Below, in pieces: positions 27,312 through 35,413 of a DNA stretch of 39,928 nt. How positions within the stretch are numbered: position 1 is the stretch's first letter; every line of letters begins with the position of its first letter. The translations under genes were made by a program, and so were the position numbers. Source of the stretch: Planctomycetia bacterium (GTDB taxonomy: Bacteria; Planctomycetota; UBA8108; SXIK01); the NCBI GenBank assembly GCA_005772855.1, contig SXIK01000012.1, positions 1-39,928 of the forward strand, read 5' to 3'. The notes below the pieces were generated by a model. The model searched no databases. It had not been told where the DNA came from and saw nothing but the letters and a program-made list of their open reading frames with translations.

Positions 27312-27398
27312 GCGCCAGAGGCGCCCGGCGCCCATCAGGCGCCGAGGAGGGGGTTTGCGGCGAGCTGGCGGAGCCGCAAACGGCTCGGAGGGAGCCGG
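27312..27398. repeat. Structured intergenic repeat, copy A
   Basis: The first 42 bases (27312-27353) match 37293-37334 at 35 of 42 positions by hand alignment. Three perfect hairpins follow one another: CGGCGC/GCGCCG (27326-27331 with 27339-27344), GTTTGCGGC/GCCGCAAAC (27353-27361 with 27373-27381) and CGGCTC/GAGCCG (27381-27386 with 27392-27397). It may be a dispersed repeat or a structured RNA. It lies between the DUF218 gene and the truncated dockerin gene. Not known to me as a named family. Confidence 0.5.
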
Positions 27399-27472
27399 CG
27401 CCGGCGGCGTCGTCAGCACCTCGGTCCAGGTCGAGGGCTCGGCGTCGCTGACCGCCCAGCCGGCCGCGCCCG

Positions 27473-28981
27473 GTGCGCGGACTGGGCTGCGTGCAGCAGC
27501 GCGAGCAGGTCGTGCTCGCCTGGAGCAACACGGAGTCGTACGACTCGATCGCGATCCTCCGCAACGGGACCGAGGTCGCCGCCGTGGCGGGGTTCGCGGA
27601 GGAGCACGCCGACACGCCGCCGCCGGGCCCCACGTCCTACGCCGTCGTGGCGCGGCGCGACGGGAAGAGCGCCGCGCCCATCCCCTGCAGCGTCCTCGTG
27701 GACATCCCGCGGCCGACTCCCATCACCGGCTTCACCTGTCAGAGCAGTGACAGCCGCACCTCGCTCGGCTGGACGAACGGCGAGCGCTACGATGCCATCG
27801 AGGTCTTCCGCAACGGCCGGCTGCTCGGTCAGCTCGCTGATGACGCCACCGTCTTCGAGGACGCCTGGACGTCGGACCTCTTCACCGTCTACACGGTGCG
27901 GGCCGCCCAGGCGGGCATCTCCACGTTGCCCGCGACGTGCATGCTCAACACCCTCAGCGATCGCTACCTCATCTGGGCCGAGGAAGTGCGCGCCACGCCG
28001 GGCGCGCGAGGCGTCCCCATCCGGCTCTTCATCACCAACCCGCAAATCCTGCAGGGCATCCAGGTCGGCCTGCGGATCGATCCGGCGCTCATCCGCATCC
28101 GCGAGCTGAGCGTCGCGGGGACGGTCTCCGAGGCCGCCGAGTACGACTACTTCGCCTACCAGCAGTTCTACGTCCCCGGGGAGACGGCGGCCGGCATGCA
28201 GTTCGACACCGTCCCGCCGTTCGGCTTCAAGTTCCCCGCCGGCGCGGACCAGCATTTCCTCACGGTGATCGTGGACGTCCCCGAGACGACGGCGGGCGGC
28301 ACCAAGGTCGCGCTCGACCTCGGCGTCTTCGGCAGGCCGGCGGTGGGCGCTCTCCTGACCGTCGGTGGAGTCTCGCTCACCCCTGACGCGGCGGATGGAG
28401 CCATCCTGGTGGGTGACTCGCCCGTGGCGGAAGTCGAGGCGGCCCGGGCCGTCGTGCCCGACGCTCCCGCGGGGGCAGGTCAGGGCGGCGGCGGGGCAGA
28501 GGGGCGATCGGTCACGCTCACCTGGCGCAACCGGGATGCCTACTCGAGCTTGAAGATCGAGCGCAGCGGCGTGGTCCTGGAGGAGATTCCCGGCGACCGC
28601 ACGAGCTACGTCGACCTCGCCCCCGGCGCGGGGATCCATCGCTACCGCATCACCGCTCGACAGGGAGCGGCGGACAGCTTCCCCGTCGTCGTCAGCATGC
28701 TGCCGCAGGGCGTCCCGGGCACGTTCCTGCGCGGTGACGCCGACACCGACGGCCGCGTCGTCACCTTGACGGACGCCGTGCGCGCCGTCGCCTACCTGCT
28801 CCGGGGCGGCCCCGTGCCGCGCTGCCTCGACGCGGTGGACGCCGACGACAACGGGCGCGTCAACCTCACCGACCCCATCTCCATCCTGCAGATGCTCTTC
28901 GTCGGCTCCGGGCCGCTCCCCGCCCCGGGGCCGTCGGTCGCCTGGTTCGACCCGACTGCCGACGAGCTGTCCTGCGAGTGA
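27473..28981 (+). CDS. Cohesin-like/dockerin secreted protein, 5'-truncated, probably frameshifted
   Basis: The 502-residue frame has no signal peptide, although its domains are extracellular. Two beta-sandwich repeats of FN3-like type (LGCVQQREQVVLAWSN about 4-75; FTCQSSDSRTSLGWTN about 85-160) are followed by a cohesin-like domain (about 165-315), a third FN3-like repeat (about 345-410) and a C-terminal dockerin with two calcium-loop repeats (RGDADTDGRVVTLTDAV; DAVDADDNGRVNLTDPI). Such tails are common in Planctomycetota and some related phyla. Removing one C from the run at 27469-27471 would join a protein-like upstream frame (TSVQVEGSASLTAQPAAP, from about 27410) to VRGLGCVQQ. Before that, the sequence becomes hairpin repeat. 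The GTG start is therefore nominal. Base composition looks richer in G+C than the neighbours. Confidence 0.65.
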   Translation: MRGLGCVQQREQVVLAWSNTESYDSIAILRNGTEVAAVAGFAEEHADTPPPGPTSYAVVARRDGKSAAPIPCSVLVDIPRPTPITGFTCQSSDSRTSLGWTNGERYDAIEVFRNGRLLGQLADDATVFEDAWTSDLFTVYTVRAAQAGISTLPATCMLNTLSDRYLIWAEEVRATPGARGVPIRLFITNPQILQGIQVGLRIDPALIRIRELSVAGTVSEAAEYDYFAYQQFYVPGETAAGMQFDTVPPFGFKFPAGADQHFLTVIVDVPETTAGGTKVALDLGVFGRPAVGALLTVGGVSLTPDAADGAILVGDSPVAEVEAARAVVPDAPAGAGQGGGGAEGRSVTLTWRNRDAYSSLKIERSGVVLEEIPGDRTSYVDLAPGAGIHRYRITARQGAADSFPVVVSMLPQGVPGTFLRGDADTDGRVVTLTDAVRAVAYLLRGGPVPRCLDAVDADDNGRVNLTDPISILQMLFVGSGPLPAPGPSVAWFDPTADELSCE

Positions 28982-29071
28982 CGCCGCTGAGGGGTCTGAC
29001 GACCACCGGAACCAAGAGTTACGACGAAGAGCGGAAGAATCCGGGGGGGCAAGCCGCTGGGGCCCCAGTGC

Positions 29072-29206
29072 TCAAGGGGTGGCGCAAATGGACACGAAAC
29101 CCTGGATGGTAGCCTGGAGAACATCGTGAAGCTCGTAGATCGTGGTGGCAGAAGAAAGCTGTAAGCGATGCCAGATCAACGGGCTAACGCCGGTGAGCAC
29201 CAGCCG
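29072..29206 (-). pseudogene. pRiA4b ORF-3-like gene fragment
   Basis: On the minus strand the translation contains RLVLTGVSPLIWHRLQLSSA followed by TTIYELHDVLQATIQGF and soon a stop. The pattern of a beta strand, P-x-I-W-R-R-hydrophobic, then T-hydrophobic-x-x-L-H-x-hydrophobic-I-Q is the N-terminus of the plasmid pRiA4b ORF-3-like family (PF07929), which is often found near mobile elements. The rest of that domain is absent, and upstream the frame enters the reverse of an FG-GAP sequence. I call it a decayed fragment; family assignment is by eye. Confidence 0.5.
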
Positions 29207-29343
29207 GGGTACTTCGGCGTCCACGCGGCCGGGCTCGGGGAGTTGAACGGCGACGGGCTCGCCGACTTCGGCATCACGGGAGATGATCAACGGAATCGAG
29301 AAGGTCGGGCCTACGTGATCTTCGGCTCGAAGAACCCACCGGC
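29207..29343 (+). pseudogene. FG-GAP (integrin-type) repeat fragment
   Basis: The plus strand reads GVHAAGLGELNGDGLADFGI followed by TGDDQRNREGRAYVIFG, one clear FG-GAP blade with its NGDG calcium loop. A single blade of a normally seven-bladed secreted protein, with no signal peptide and nothing like a second blade after it, is a remnant. It abuts the minus-strand pRiA4b-like fragment almost exactly. Confidence 0.6.
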
Positions 29344-29461
29344 GCGGCCGGCCCTTTCCTTCCAGGCGAGCGCAGGCTTCAACTTTTCCTGCACACCCCT
29401 GGCTTGGCAGCGCCCTCGTCAAAAAGGGCCATCCTGTCCACTCAGAATCGCGCCGAGCTAT

Positions 29462-30325
29462 TTAGAAGACCATTCCCGCATAGCCGACCGCGACCGTGAA
29501 AGGCTCCGTCCCGTGCTCCACTTCGTGGCTGGTGGTGTGCTCGAGCAGCGTGCCCGAGGCAGCTCCAGCCTCGCGAGCGAACGCCGCAAGCGCTGCCAAC
29601 GCCCCCGAGCCGCACGCGTTGCGGTGCTCCTTGGCCTCCTGGGGGATACTCTCCGCCTCCAGACGGGCGGCGAGATGGATCATGCGGTGGTCGTTGGCCC
29701 GCATCCAGCGCAGCGCCTCTTCCCCGGTGCCTGCCGGCAGGAAACCATAGGGCGCGCCGTAATGGGTGAGGTCGGTGGAGGCAACGGCGGTCACTTCGCG
29801 TCCACGGACGAGCCGGGCGAGGAGGCTTCCCAGCTCCGTCGGTGAGGCTTCGGGGGGCACCATGATCGGCACCAGCGGGATACCGGGGAAGAGCGCGCCC
29901 AGGATGGGCATCTCGACCTCGATGGAGTGCTCGGAGTCGTGGGCGGCCTCGTTCCTCTCCGCAAGAGCATCCAGTTGGCTGACGACCTCGTCCGCGAGCG
30001 TTTCGGCCACGGCGAGGGTTCCCAGTGGCGTTTCCCAGCCCCCGTGTGCGTAAACGGCGCTCTTGTGAAGCCGCTCGCGGTGGACCGCTCCGAAGACAAG
30101 GATTGCCGTGGGCTGTGACCTCGATGCGAGCGTCCTCAACGCGCGTGCGGCGACGCCACCGGAGAATCGCCAGCCAGCGTGGGGCACGGCCGCGCCGCGG
30201 AGGGTGGCCGGCAGGCCCTTCGGCGGCTCAAAGCCCGCGAGGAAATGGCTCAACTGGGCGCGAACATCTCCCGGGTAAAAGCTCCTGAAGCGCATGCGCC
30301 GAGTCGCGCCGGGCGAGGTGTTCAT
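29462..30325 (-). CDS. AmmeMemoRadiSam system protein B (Memo family)
   Basis: Metal-binding Memo-family protein of 287 residues with an extradiol-dioxygenase-like fold. Seen motifs: RFRSFYPGD at the N-terminus, VPHAGWRFSGGVAARA (metal histidine), VFGAVHRERL (second histidine), DSEHSIEVEMPIL, STDLTHYG and NACGSG (cysteine ligand). In bacteria Memo proteins often accompany AMMECR1 and a radical SAM protein; neither partner is in this window. The start ATG overlaps the stop of the upstream acyl-CoA ligase gene (30322-30325), so the two are translationally coupled. Function remains unclear for the family. Confidence 0.88.
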   Translation of the reverse strand: MNTSPGATRRMRFRSFYPGDVRAQLSHFLAGFEPPKGLPATLRGAAVPHAGWRFSGGVAARALRTLASRSQPTAILVFGAVHRERLHKSAVYAHGGWETPLGTLAVAETLADEVVSQLDALAERNEAAHDSEHSIEVEMPILGALFPGIPLVPIMVPPEASPTELGSLLARLVRGREVTAVASTDLTHYGAPYGFLPAGTGEEALRWMRANDHRMIHLAARLEAESIPQEAKEHRNACGSGALAALAAFAREAGAASGTLLEHTTSHEVEHGTEPFTVAVGYAGMVF

Positions 30326-31869
30326 GTCCCCCGAGTCCGGAGCTCCTTGCGGAGGATCTTCCCGGTGGGCCCCTTGGGCAAATCAGGGAGGATCTCGAAG
30401 ATCCTCGGGTACTTGGAGGCGGACATGTTCTGCCTGGAGAACTTGAGGAGATCTTCCGACGTTGTTTGAGGGACCCCGGGCCCCACCTTCAGTGATACGT
30501 AGGCTTTCACCTCCTCGCCGTGAGTCGGGCTCGGCACGCCCACGACCGCGGCTTCGCGCACAGAGGGGTGGGAGTAAAGCACTTCCTCGACCTCCCGCGG
30601 GTACACGTTGAAGCCGCCGCGGATGATCATGTCCTTGGACCGGTCGACGATGTAGAAGTACCCGTCCTCGTCCCTCCGGCCAATGTCGCCCGAGTGGAAC
30701 CAGCCGCTTCTGAAGGCCTGCGCCGTCGCCTCGGGCCGGCGGTGGTAGCCCTTCATGACGTTGTAGCCGCGGATAACTACCTCGCCGACATCGCCCACGG
30801 GCACCTCGTGGTCGGTGTCATCGAAGATCTTTACCTCGACGCCGAAGATGGGCTCACCAATGGAGCCAGGTTTTCTCGGCTTCGAGAGCACGCTGAACGT
30901 CGCGACGGGTGACGTTTCCGAGAGTCCATAGCCCTCGAGCACCTGCACCCGGTACCGTTCATCGAAGGATCTCATGACGTCGACCGGCATGGCCGCGCCG
31001 CCGGAGCAGCAGTACTTGAGGCTACCGAGGTCATACTTCTCGGCATCCCTGAAGTTGAGGAGCTGGAAGTACATGGTCGGCACGCCGGCAAAGAGGGTGA
31101 CCCTGTCGCGGGCCATGATGCTGAGCGCTCCCTGTGGATCGAAGCGCTCCAGGTAAGTAAGCGCCCCCCCCGCGAAGATGGTTGCGTTCTGACAGCAGGT
31201 CTGTCCGAAGCTGTGGAAAAGCGGAAGGGCTGCGAGCGTCACGTTGCCAGGTCCGAGAGTCTGAATCTGCGTGCGGCTCGACAGCATGCGCTCGGCCGAG
31301 TACTGCGCGTTCGAGTACATGTTGAAGTGGGTCAGCTCCGCGCCCTTGGGCTCGCCCGTTGTTCCTGATGTATAGAGGATCACGGCCGAGTCTTCGGCAC
31401 CTGTCGAGACGATGTCCGATCTGGCTTCCAGGTCGACGGGGGGGCCGTTGATGGCCGTCAGGGGCCCCTTCGATTCATCCACGAGCAGGAGGTCTCTGGC
31501 AGAGCCCGCATCAGTGAAACCCTTCTCGGCAACGGAGGCGTACGCGTGCCAGGCCACCAGCGCCACGGCCCCGGAGTCCTTGAGAAAGTACGAGACCTCA
31601 CGCGCAACGGACAGGAAGCTCAGCGGGACCACGGTTGCGCCCGCATGGAGGATTCCGAAGTAAGCGACCGTGAAGCTCGGCTTGTTCGGGAGCAGTACCG
31701 CGACCTTGTCGCCCCTTCGGACGCCCAGCTTCTGCAAGTGGTGCGCGAAAGCTTCCACACGGCCCGCGAGCTCCCCATAGAGGAGCCGCTTTTCACCATC
31801 GATCAGGGCCGTCTCATCCGAGAAGTAGCGGCAGCTGGTCCGTACCAGGCTTGCTAGATTGAGGCTCAT
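30322..31869 (-). CDS. Long-chain fatty acyl-CoA ligase (FadD-like)
   Basis: AMP-forming ligase of 515 residues that activates a fatty or other carboxylic acid to its CoA thioester. It has ILYTSGTTGEPKGAELTHFN (164-183), LEGYGLSETSPV, WFHSGDIGRRDEDGYFYIVD and the C-terminal catalytic lysine region GPTGKILRKELR. The C-terminal lid is complete. GGAGG lies only one base before ATG 31869, too close for an ideal Shine-Dalgarno. It is eleven bases after an exported-protein gene and overlaps the Memo gene. Although it lies near an olefin operon, it is on the opposite strand and 4 kb away, so a role there is speculative. Confidence 0.9.
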   Translation of the reverse strand: MSLNLASLVRTSCRYFSDETALIDGEKRLLYGELAGRVEAFAHHLQKLGVRRGDKVAVLLPNKPSFTVAYFGILHAGATVVPLSFLSVAREVSYFLKDSGAVALVAWHAYASVAEKGFTDAGSARDLLLVDESKGPLTAINGPPVDLEARSDIVSTGAEDSAVILYTSGTTGEPKGAELTHFNMYSNAQYSAERMLSSRTQIQTLGPGNVTLAALPLFHSFGQTCCQNATIFAGGALTYLERFDPQGALSIMARDRVTLFAGVPTMYFQLLNFRDAEKYDLGSLKYCCSGGAAMPVDVMRSFDERYRVQVLEGYGLSETSPVATFSVLSKPRKPGSIGEPIFGVEVKIFDDTDHEVPVGDVGEVVIRGYNVMKGYHRRPEATAQAFRSGWFHSGDIGRRDEDGYFYIVDRSKDMIIRGGFNVYPREVEEVLYSHPSVREAAVVGVPSPTHGEEVKAYVSLKVGPGVPQTTSEDLLKFSRQNMSASKYPRIFEILPDLPKGPTGKILRKELRTRGT

Positions 31870-31880
31870 GCCTCCACAAT

Positions 31881-32735
31881 CTACTGCGCGTCCTCAGCGG
31901 GCTCAAGGAATCTCAGCGAGTCGAGACTCTTCTCGAAGGACGCTCTGTGCGCCTCATAGTTTTGCCTGGGGGTAACGTAGGTGAGGACGAAGAGCTCGTC
32001 GTTTCGTTTGGCGAAGACCTGGATGCGGCAGAAAAACTCCTTGTCAGACTGGCACTCGCTCTCGACGATCCACCTCTCGGGCTTCGCTTCCTTGTCGCTC
32101 TTCTTGAGCCGCTCATTCCTGAGGATCGTGTACCCGGAGAAGAGTTTGCTGCAGGCCTCAAGCGCTTTTTTCTTCAGATCTTCAACCGGCTCGGGCGACT
32201 TCTGGGATGACAAAGTGAACGTGGCGCCCGTCGCTGGGTCCCAGTACGAGAGATCGGTGTCAGCGCCCTTCTCCTCACTCCTCTGCCGGAAACCCCTCGG
32301 TGGCGAGATTGCCAGCCGCAATGGCTCCAGGGTCAGTAGCGTCTCGGGGGCATCCGTTCGAAGGGAGGGGATGGCTGGCGCAGGTTGGATCTGTGCCTCT
32401 GGCAGCACAGCGCTCTCGAGCTGTGGCCTCTTGAGCGAGTGCGTCGGTTTTTTCTCTCTCGGCTGCCCGGTGTTCAAGTTGGTTGTTGGTGCGATTGAGT
32501 CCTCGGGCAAGTCCTCGCTCGCACGCCGCACGTGCCTGACGCCGGAACGCTTGAAGGTCAGGACACCGCCCGAGGCGAGCTGTATCGCCACCTCGTCATC
32601 GGTCTCCTTGAGCACTTGACCGTAGAACACGTCTCCCGAAAGCAAGTCAACGCGATCTGCTCCGTGGACGTTTGGAGCAGCGCGGAGGGCCAGAACAAGT
32701 AGGCCTGCCGCAATGTTTTTTTGACAACCTTGCAT
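31881..32735 (-). CDS. Exported protein with small beta domain and DcrB/PsbP-like C-terminus
   Basis: I do not recognise a named family. From ATG 32735 the protein has a Sec signal peptide (KNIAAGLLVLALRAAPNVHGA), a short all-beta module (LLSGDVFYGQVLKETDDEVA, then LTFKRSGVRHV) of a kind frequent in Planctomycetota exported proteins, a Pro/Ser/Thr linker, and a C-terminal domain (ISPPRGFRQRS to SLDSLRFLEP) resembling PsbP/DcrB folds. The frame is open to 32900, but GGAGG nine bases before ATG 32735 and the signal peptide decide the start. 284 residues. It is followed closely by the acyl-CoA ligase gene. Function unknown. Confidence 0.72.
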   Translation of the reverse strand: MQGCQKNIAAGLLVLALRAAPNVHGADRVDLLSGDVFYGQVLKETDDEVAIQLASGGVLTFKRSGVRHVRRASEDLPEDSIAPTTNLNTGQPREKKPTHSLKRPQLESAVLPEAQIQPAPAIPSLRTDAPETLLTLEPLRLAISPPRGFRQRSEEKGADTDLSYWDPATGATFTLSSQKSPEPVEDLKKKALEACSKLFSGYTILRNERLKKSDKEAKPERWIVESECQSDKEFFCRIQVFAKRNDELFVLTYVTPRQNYEAHRASFEKSLDSLRFLEPAEDAQ

Positions 32736-32744
32736 GGATGTTGG

Positions 32745-32749
32745 CCTCC
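32745..32749 (-). promoter_or_regulatory. Shine-Dalgarno GGAGG of the exported-protein gene
   Basis: GGAGG on the minus strand, nine bases before ATG 32735. It decides the start against the longer open frame. Confidence 0.6.
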
Positions 32750-32860
32750 GCAATGACCCTGACTGGCAGAAAGCGACGATAAAGCATAGGATGCTCTGCC
32801 CACACCTGGCAACTGGTGGTGGACCGCAGTGAGCCCAAGTGCGTGCGCCGAGACGCTTTG

Positions 32861-34201
32861 TCAGCCCTGGTCGTTCAGAGTCGAGAGCCAGGCCCGCCAC
32901 TCGGCGATCTCCGCTCCCCGGGCGTTCGGCGTGCCTTCACGCCAGAAGTCAGGGTTGACGATGGTGGGCTTCGCGCTCATTCGAGAAAGCGCGGATGCGG
33001 CAGCCGCGCGGACTTCCCCGTCGGTAGAGTCGAGGAGATCGACAAGGCAGGGGACCCAGTCGGCCTGCGTTCGGCGGCATTCTCCCGCGGCGTCCACAAT
33101 GGTGAGGCTGACCGATCTGGACTCGTTTGAATCGCGGAGGGCTCTCTTGACTCGCGCGACGCCCTTGTGGACGACCTCGTGCTCGAGCACATAGGAGTGG
33201 GTCGCTTGATCCAGGCGCCGCAGGAAAGCGACATGGGCCTGAACCCGAACCTGGAAATCCGGGCTGTCGAGGAGCTCGGCGAGCTCTTCGAGGAGACGCA
33301 GGTCTTCGCCGGAACGCAATTGCCCCAACTTTTCGATGGCCCAGCGGGCCGTGCGCCTCGTGGCGGAGCCCGTGTCTCGAGCGTAAGTCAGCAACGCACC
33401 ATTCAGATCAAAGGATCTGAGGAATTGAATCCATTTGGGTTCCAGCCCCGCGATTTCTCCCCGATCCAACCGATAGAGAGCGTCGATCTTCTCCCCCAGT
33501 GGCATGTCGGCTGGCAAGTGCCGATCCAATAGATAGTAAACCAGCGCCCAGGCGAGAGCGTAGTTACGCTCTCGGTGCTCTCGATCGTGGAACTGGCTCC
33601 AGCTCATGTCAAGAAGGTCCGGGAGTCGCAGAAGCGGCTCCTTGCCACGGGCGCAGTGGCGTGCAACTTGGCCCAGCTCCGGATTCAAGAGCGGAAATTC
33701 GAAACCGTCTGCGTCGAATAACGAGGTCTCCAGCGCGGCGGCGAGGCCTTCATTGAGCCAGCATTCGGAGGTGGCCGCAGGCCATTGCGTCGAGATGAAG
33801 TGGTGGGCGATTTCGTGAAGAAGCACTGGATCGGTGGTTTCGCTCTCGCGTGGGGCCGCGGTGGATTCGATTGATATCAGGTTCAGAAAAGGAATGTAGC
33901 AGCCCAGAATGTCGGGTGAGTAGTGGAAGTCGACGACATCGGTGTCCACTCCCTCCAGAAGGATTGTGGGGTGCCCGAGCCGTTCCCGAGGTACCTTGAA
34001 GACCGCACCCAGCCCCTCGTAAATCCTCTCCACCTTGCTGGCGACATGTTTCAGGTAGGTCTCGCTTCGGTTGGAGTAGAGCGTGAAACGACGCTCCGTG
34101 TGGGCGTGTTTGTAGAGGAGTCCGCAGCCGCTTCCTGACGCGACAATTCCCGGGAGAGCGAGCCAACCGATCAGTCCCAACAAACGCACGTGAGCCCTCA
34201 T
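32861..34201 (-). CDS. Exported gluzincin-like metallopeptidase with HEAT-like C-terminus
   Basis: 446 residues. The N-terminal signal peptide (LLGLIGWLALPGIVASGSGC) has a cysteine at 26, but the lipobox is non-canonical, so anchoring is uncertain. Zinc motif HEIAHH (His129, Glu130, His133) is followed 18 residues later by LNEGLAAALE (Glu151), the gluzincin arrangement of peptidase MA/DUF1570-like proteins. The C-terminal third has alpha-helical HEAT-like repeats (LEELAELLDSPDFQVRVQAH; LVDLLDSTDGEVRAAAASAL). Target proteins are unknown. The start ATG overlaps the stop of a small lipoprotein gene (34198-34201). Confidence 0.8.
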   Translation of the reverse strand: MRAHVRLLGLIGWLALPGIVASGSGCGLLYKHAHTERRFTLYSNRSETYLKHVASKVERIYEGLGAVFKVPRERLGHPTILLEGVDTDVVDFHYSPDILGCYIPFLNLISIESTAAPRESETTDPVLLHEIAHHFISTQWPAATSECWLNEGLAAALETSLFDADGFEFPLLNPELGQVARHCARGKEPLLRLPDLLDMSWSQFHDREHRERNYALAWALVYYLLDRHLPADMPLGEKIDALYRLDRGEIAGLEPKWIQFLRSFDLNGALLTYARDTGSATRRTARWAIEKLGQLRSGEDLRLLEELAELLDSPDFQVRVQAHVAFLRRLDQATHSYVLEHEVVHKGVARVKRALRDSNESRSVSLTIVDAAGECRRTQADWVPCLVDLLDSTDGEVRAAAASALSRMSAKPTIVNPDFWREGTPNARGAEIAEWRAWLSTLNDQG

Positions 34202-34560
34202 GGCGGCACGGTTTCCGTATTCGATTGGAACGTTGTGTGAACGGGACGAGCATCATCCGGACGCCAGATGTAGGCCGCCACCCGTTCTGCCGCCACCGTC
34301 CCTTCGACCGGCGCGAAGTACTCAAAACGCACCTCGTAGACAGGCACCTCGTAGCGTCGCGCGCCCTTCAGCACGAAACGAAGCTCGTCCTCAGCAATTC
34401 TGTGATATTCGTGGATGCTCAGGGGGCGATCGACCGCCACCGCGACCCGAAGTACGTCCTTGTGAGTCTCCTCCACGCGAATTGAGTAAAGTGGCGCGCC
34501 CCGGCAGCCAGCCACGAAAGCCATCAACGCAGTCAAGATTACCATGACAATGGAGCGCAT
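34198..34560 (-). CDS. Small putative lipoprotein
   Basis: From ATG 34560 the 120-residue protein begins with a signal peptide and cysteine (MVILTALMAFVAGC) and continues as a mixed alpha/beta domain with no family I recognise. The frame is open to 34836, but that extension lies antisense to queE sequence and is not signal-like. ATG 34545 is a second possible start. No Shine-Dalgarno is evident. It overlaps the metallopeptidase gene by four bases, suggesting a joint envelope role. Confidence 0.6.
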   Translation of the reverse strand: MRSIVMVILTALMAFVAGCRGAPLYSIRVEETHKDVLRVAVAVDRPLSIHEYHRIAEDELRFVLKGARRYEVPVYEVRFEYFAPVEGTVAAERVAAYIWRPDDARPVHTTFQSNTETVPP

Positions 34561-34720
34561 CAAGAAATTGGAATCGGACTGTTGCAATGCGATGTTCCCT
34601 GACGCCGGGAGTGAAGGCCATTCCTTCACGAGTATTTGGCTTACCCACAGGGCTACAACAGCGATCGTACCACCTGGAAGCTCCCCTGGAAGTGACCAGG
34701 AGCGGCATGTGAAAAAGGAG

Positions 34721-35413
34721 CTATACGCCCCGGCGCGTTGGGCTCCAGATCCACTTGTGAATTTGCAAGTTGAGCCGCACGGGCAACCGATCTTCCAGGA
34801 TCCAGCGAGCAAGGTCCTCCAGGGGCACTCGGCCAAAGGCGGGCGAAAAATGGACGGGCACGCTCTCCGGTATCCTGGGCCTCTCCCTGGTGAGCCAGGC
34901 GCGAGCCCATTCGTAGTCCAGTCGGCTCGAGATCACAAGCTTGAGCTCATCGCCGGCCTTCAGGGCCGGTATCACCTGCGGCTTGTTGCGGCTTGATTCT
35001 CCACTTTCGGGGCACTTCCAGTCGACGATGCGCCGGACCCTGGGGTCCACTCGATCAATGGGCACTGCTCCGCTAGTTTCGAGGAGCACCTCGTGGCCGC
35101 GGTCGCAAAGCTGTGTCAATAGCTCGTACACGGAAGTCTGAAGCAGCGGCTCGCCGCCAGTCACCTCCACCAGCGGGCATTGGGCCTCACCAGCCTTCTC
35201 CACGCATTCCTTTACAGTTCGGACCTCGCCATCAAAGAAGGAGTACTCGCTGTCGCACCACACGCAACGCAGGTGGCAGCCGGTGAGGCGAATGAAAAAG
35301 CAGGGCCGGCCAATGTGGGTCGACTCGCCCTGAATGCTGTGGAAGAACTCGCTGATGAGGAGCTCGCCCGGCTTGAGGCGCCCGAGCTGCTCGGGAAGCA
35401 ATCTGGCGCTCAC
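34721..35413 (-). CDS. queE: 7-carboxy-7-deazaguanine synthase (QueE-like radical SAM)
   Basis: Radical SAM enzyme that converts 6-carboxytetrahydropterin to 7-carboxy-7-deazaguanine for queuosine-type tRNA modification. The N-terminus carries ISEFFHSIQGESTHIGRPC, and the cluster motif is C-x3-C-x2-C at Cys46, Cys50 and Cys53 (GCHLRCVWCD), followed by EVTGGEPLLQ. The length of 230 residues is normal. The start ATG overlaps the DJ-1 family gene stop (ATGA, 35410-35413). Other queuosine genes are not in the window, but thiI, another tRNA modification gene, lies two genes upstream. Confidence 0.9.
   Translation of the reverse strand: MSARLLPEQLGRLKPGELLISEFFHSIQGESTHIGRPCFFIRLTGCHLRCVWCDSEYSFFDGEVRTVKECVEKAGEAQCPLVEVTGGEPLLQTSVYELLTQLCDRGHEVLLETSGAVPIDRVDPRVRRIVDWKCPESGESSRNKPQVIPALKAGDELKLVISSRLDYEWARAWLTRERPRIPESVPVHFSPAFGRVPLEDLARWILEDRLPVRLNLQIHKWIWSPTRRGV

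Larger units (their letters stand above)
28982..29461. other. Gene-poor stretch with gene remnants
   Basis: No intact gene is seen. It holds the two fragments listed separately (29072-29343), a palindrome-rich segment around 29053 (CTGGGGCCCCAG) and unassigned sequence from 29344 to the Memo-family stop codon at 29462. Confidence 0.6.

Noticed and set aside
26619-28109. Plus-strand frame of 496 codons across the DUF218 gene and the dockerin region
   Set aside because: Its first part is antisense to the DUF218 gene and the rest is Arg/Ser/Pro low complexity out of frame with the dockerin protein.
29046-29090. Possible third copy of the hairpin repeat
   Set aside because: It has a GC-rich palindrome (CTGGGGCCCCAG), but hand alignment to the 42-base core is too weak to call.
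30322-31869. Second acyl-CoA ligase as a member of the olefin pathway
   Set aside because: It is on the opposite strand, beyond the gene-remnant region, and coupled to a Memo gene; OleC already fills the ligase-like step.
34560-34836. N-terminal extension of the small lipoprotein
   Set aside because: It overlaps the queE 3' end and is not signal-like; the start at 34560 gives a signal peptide and cysteine.
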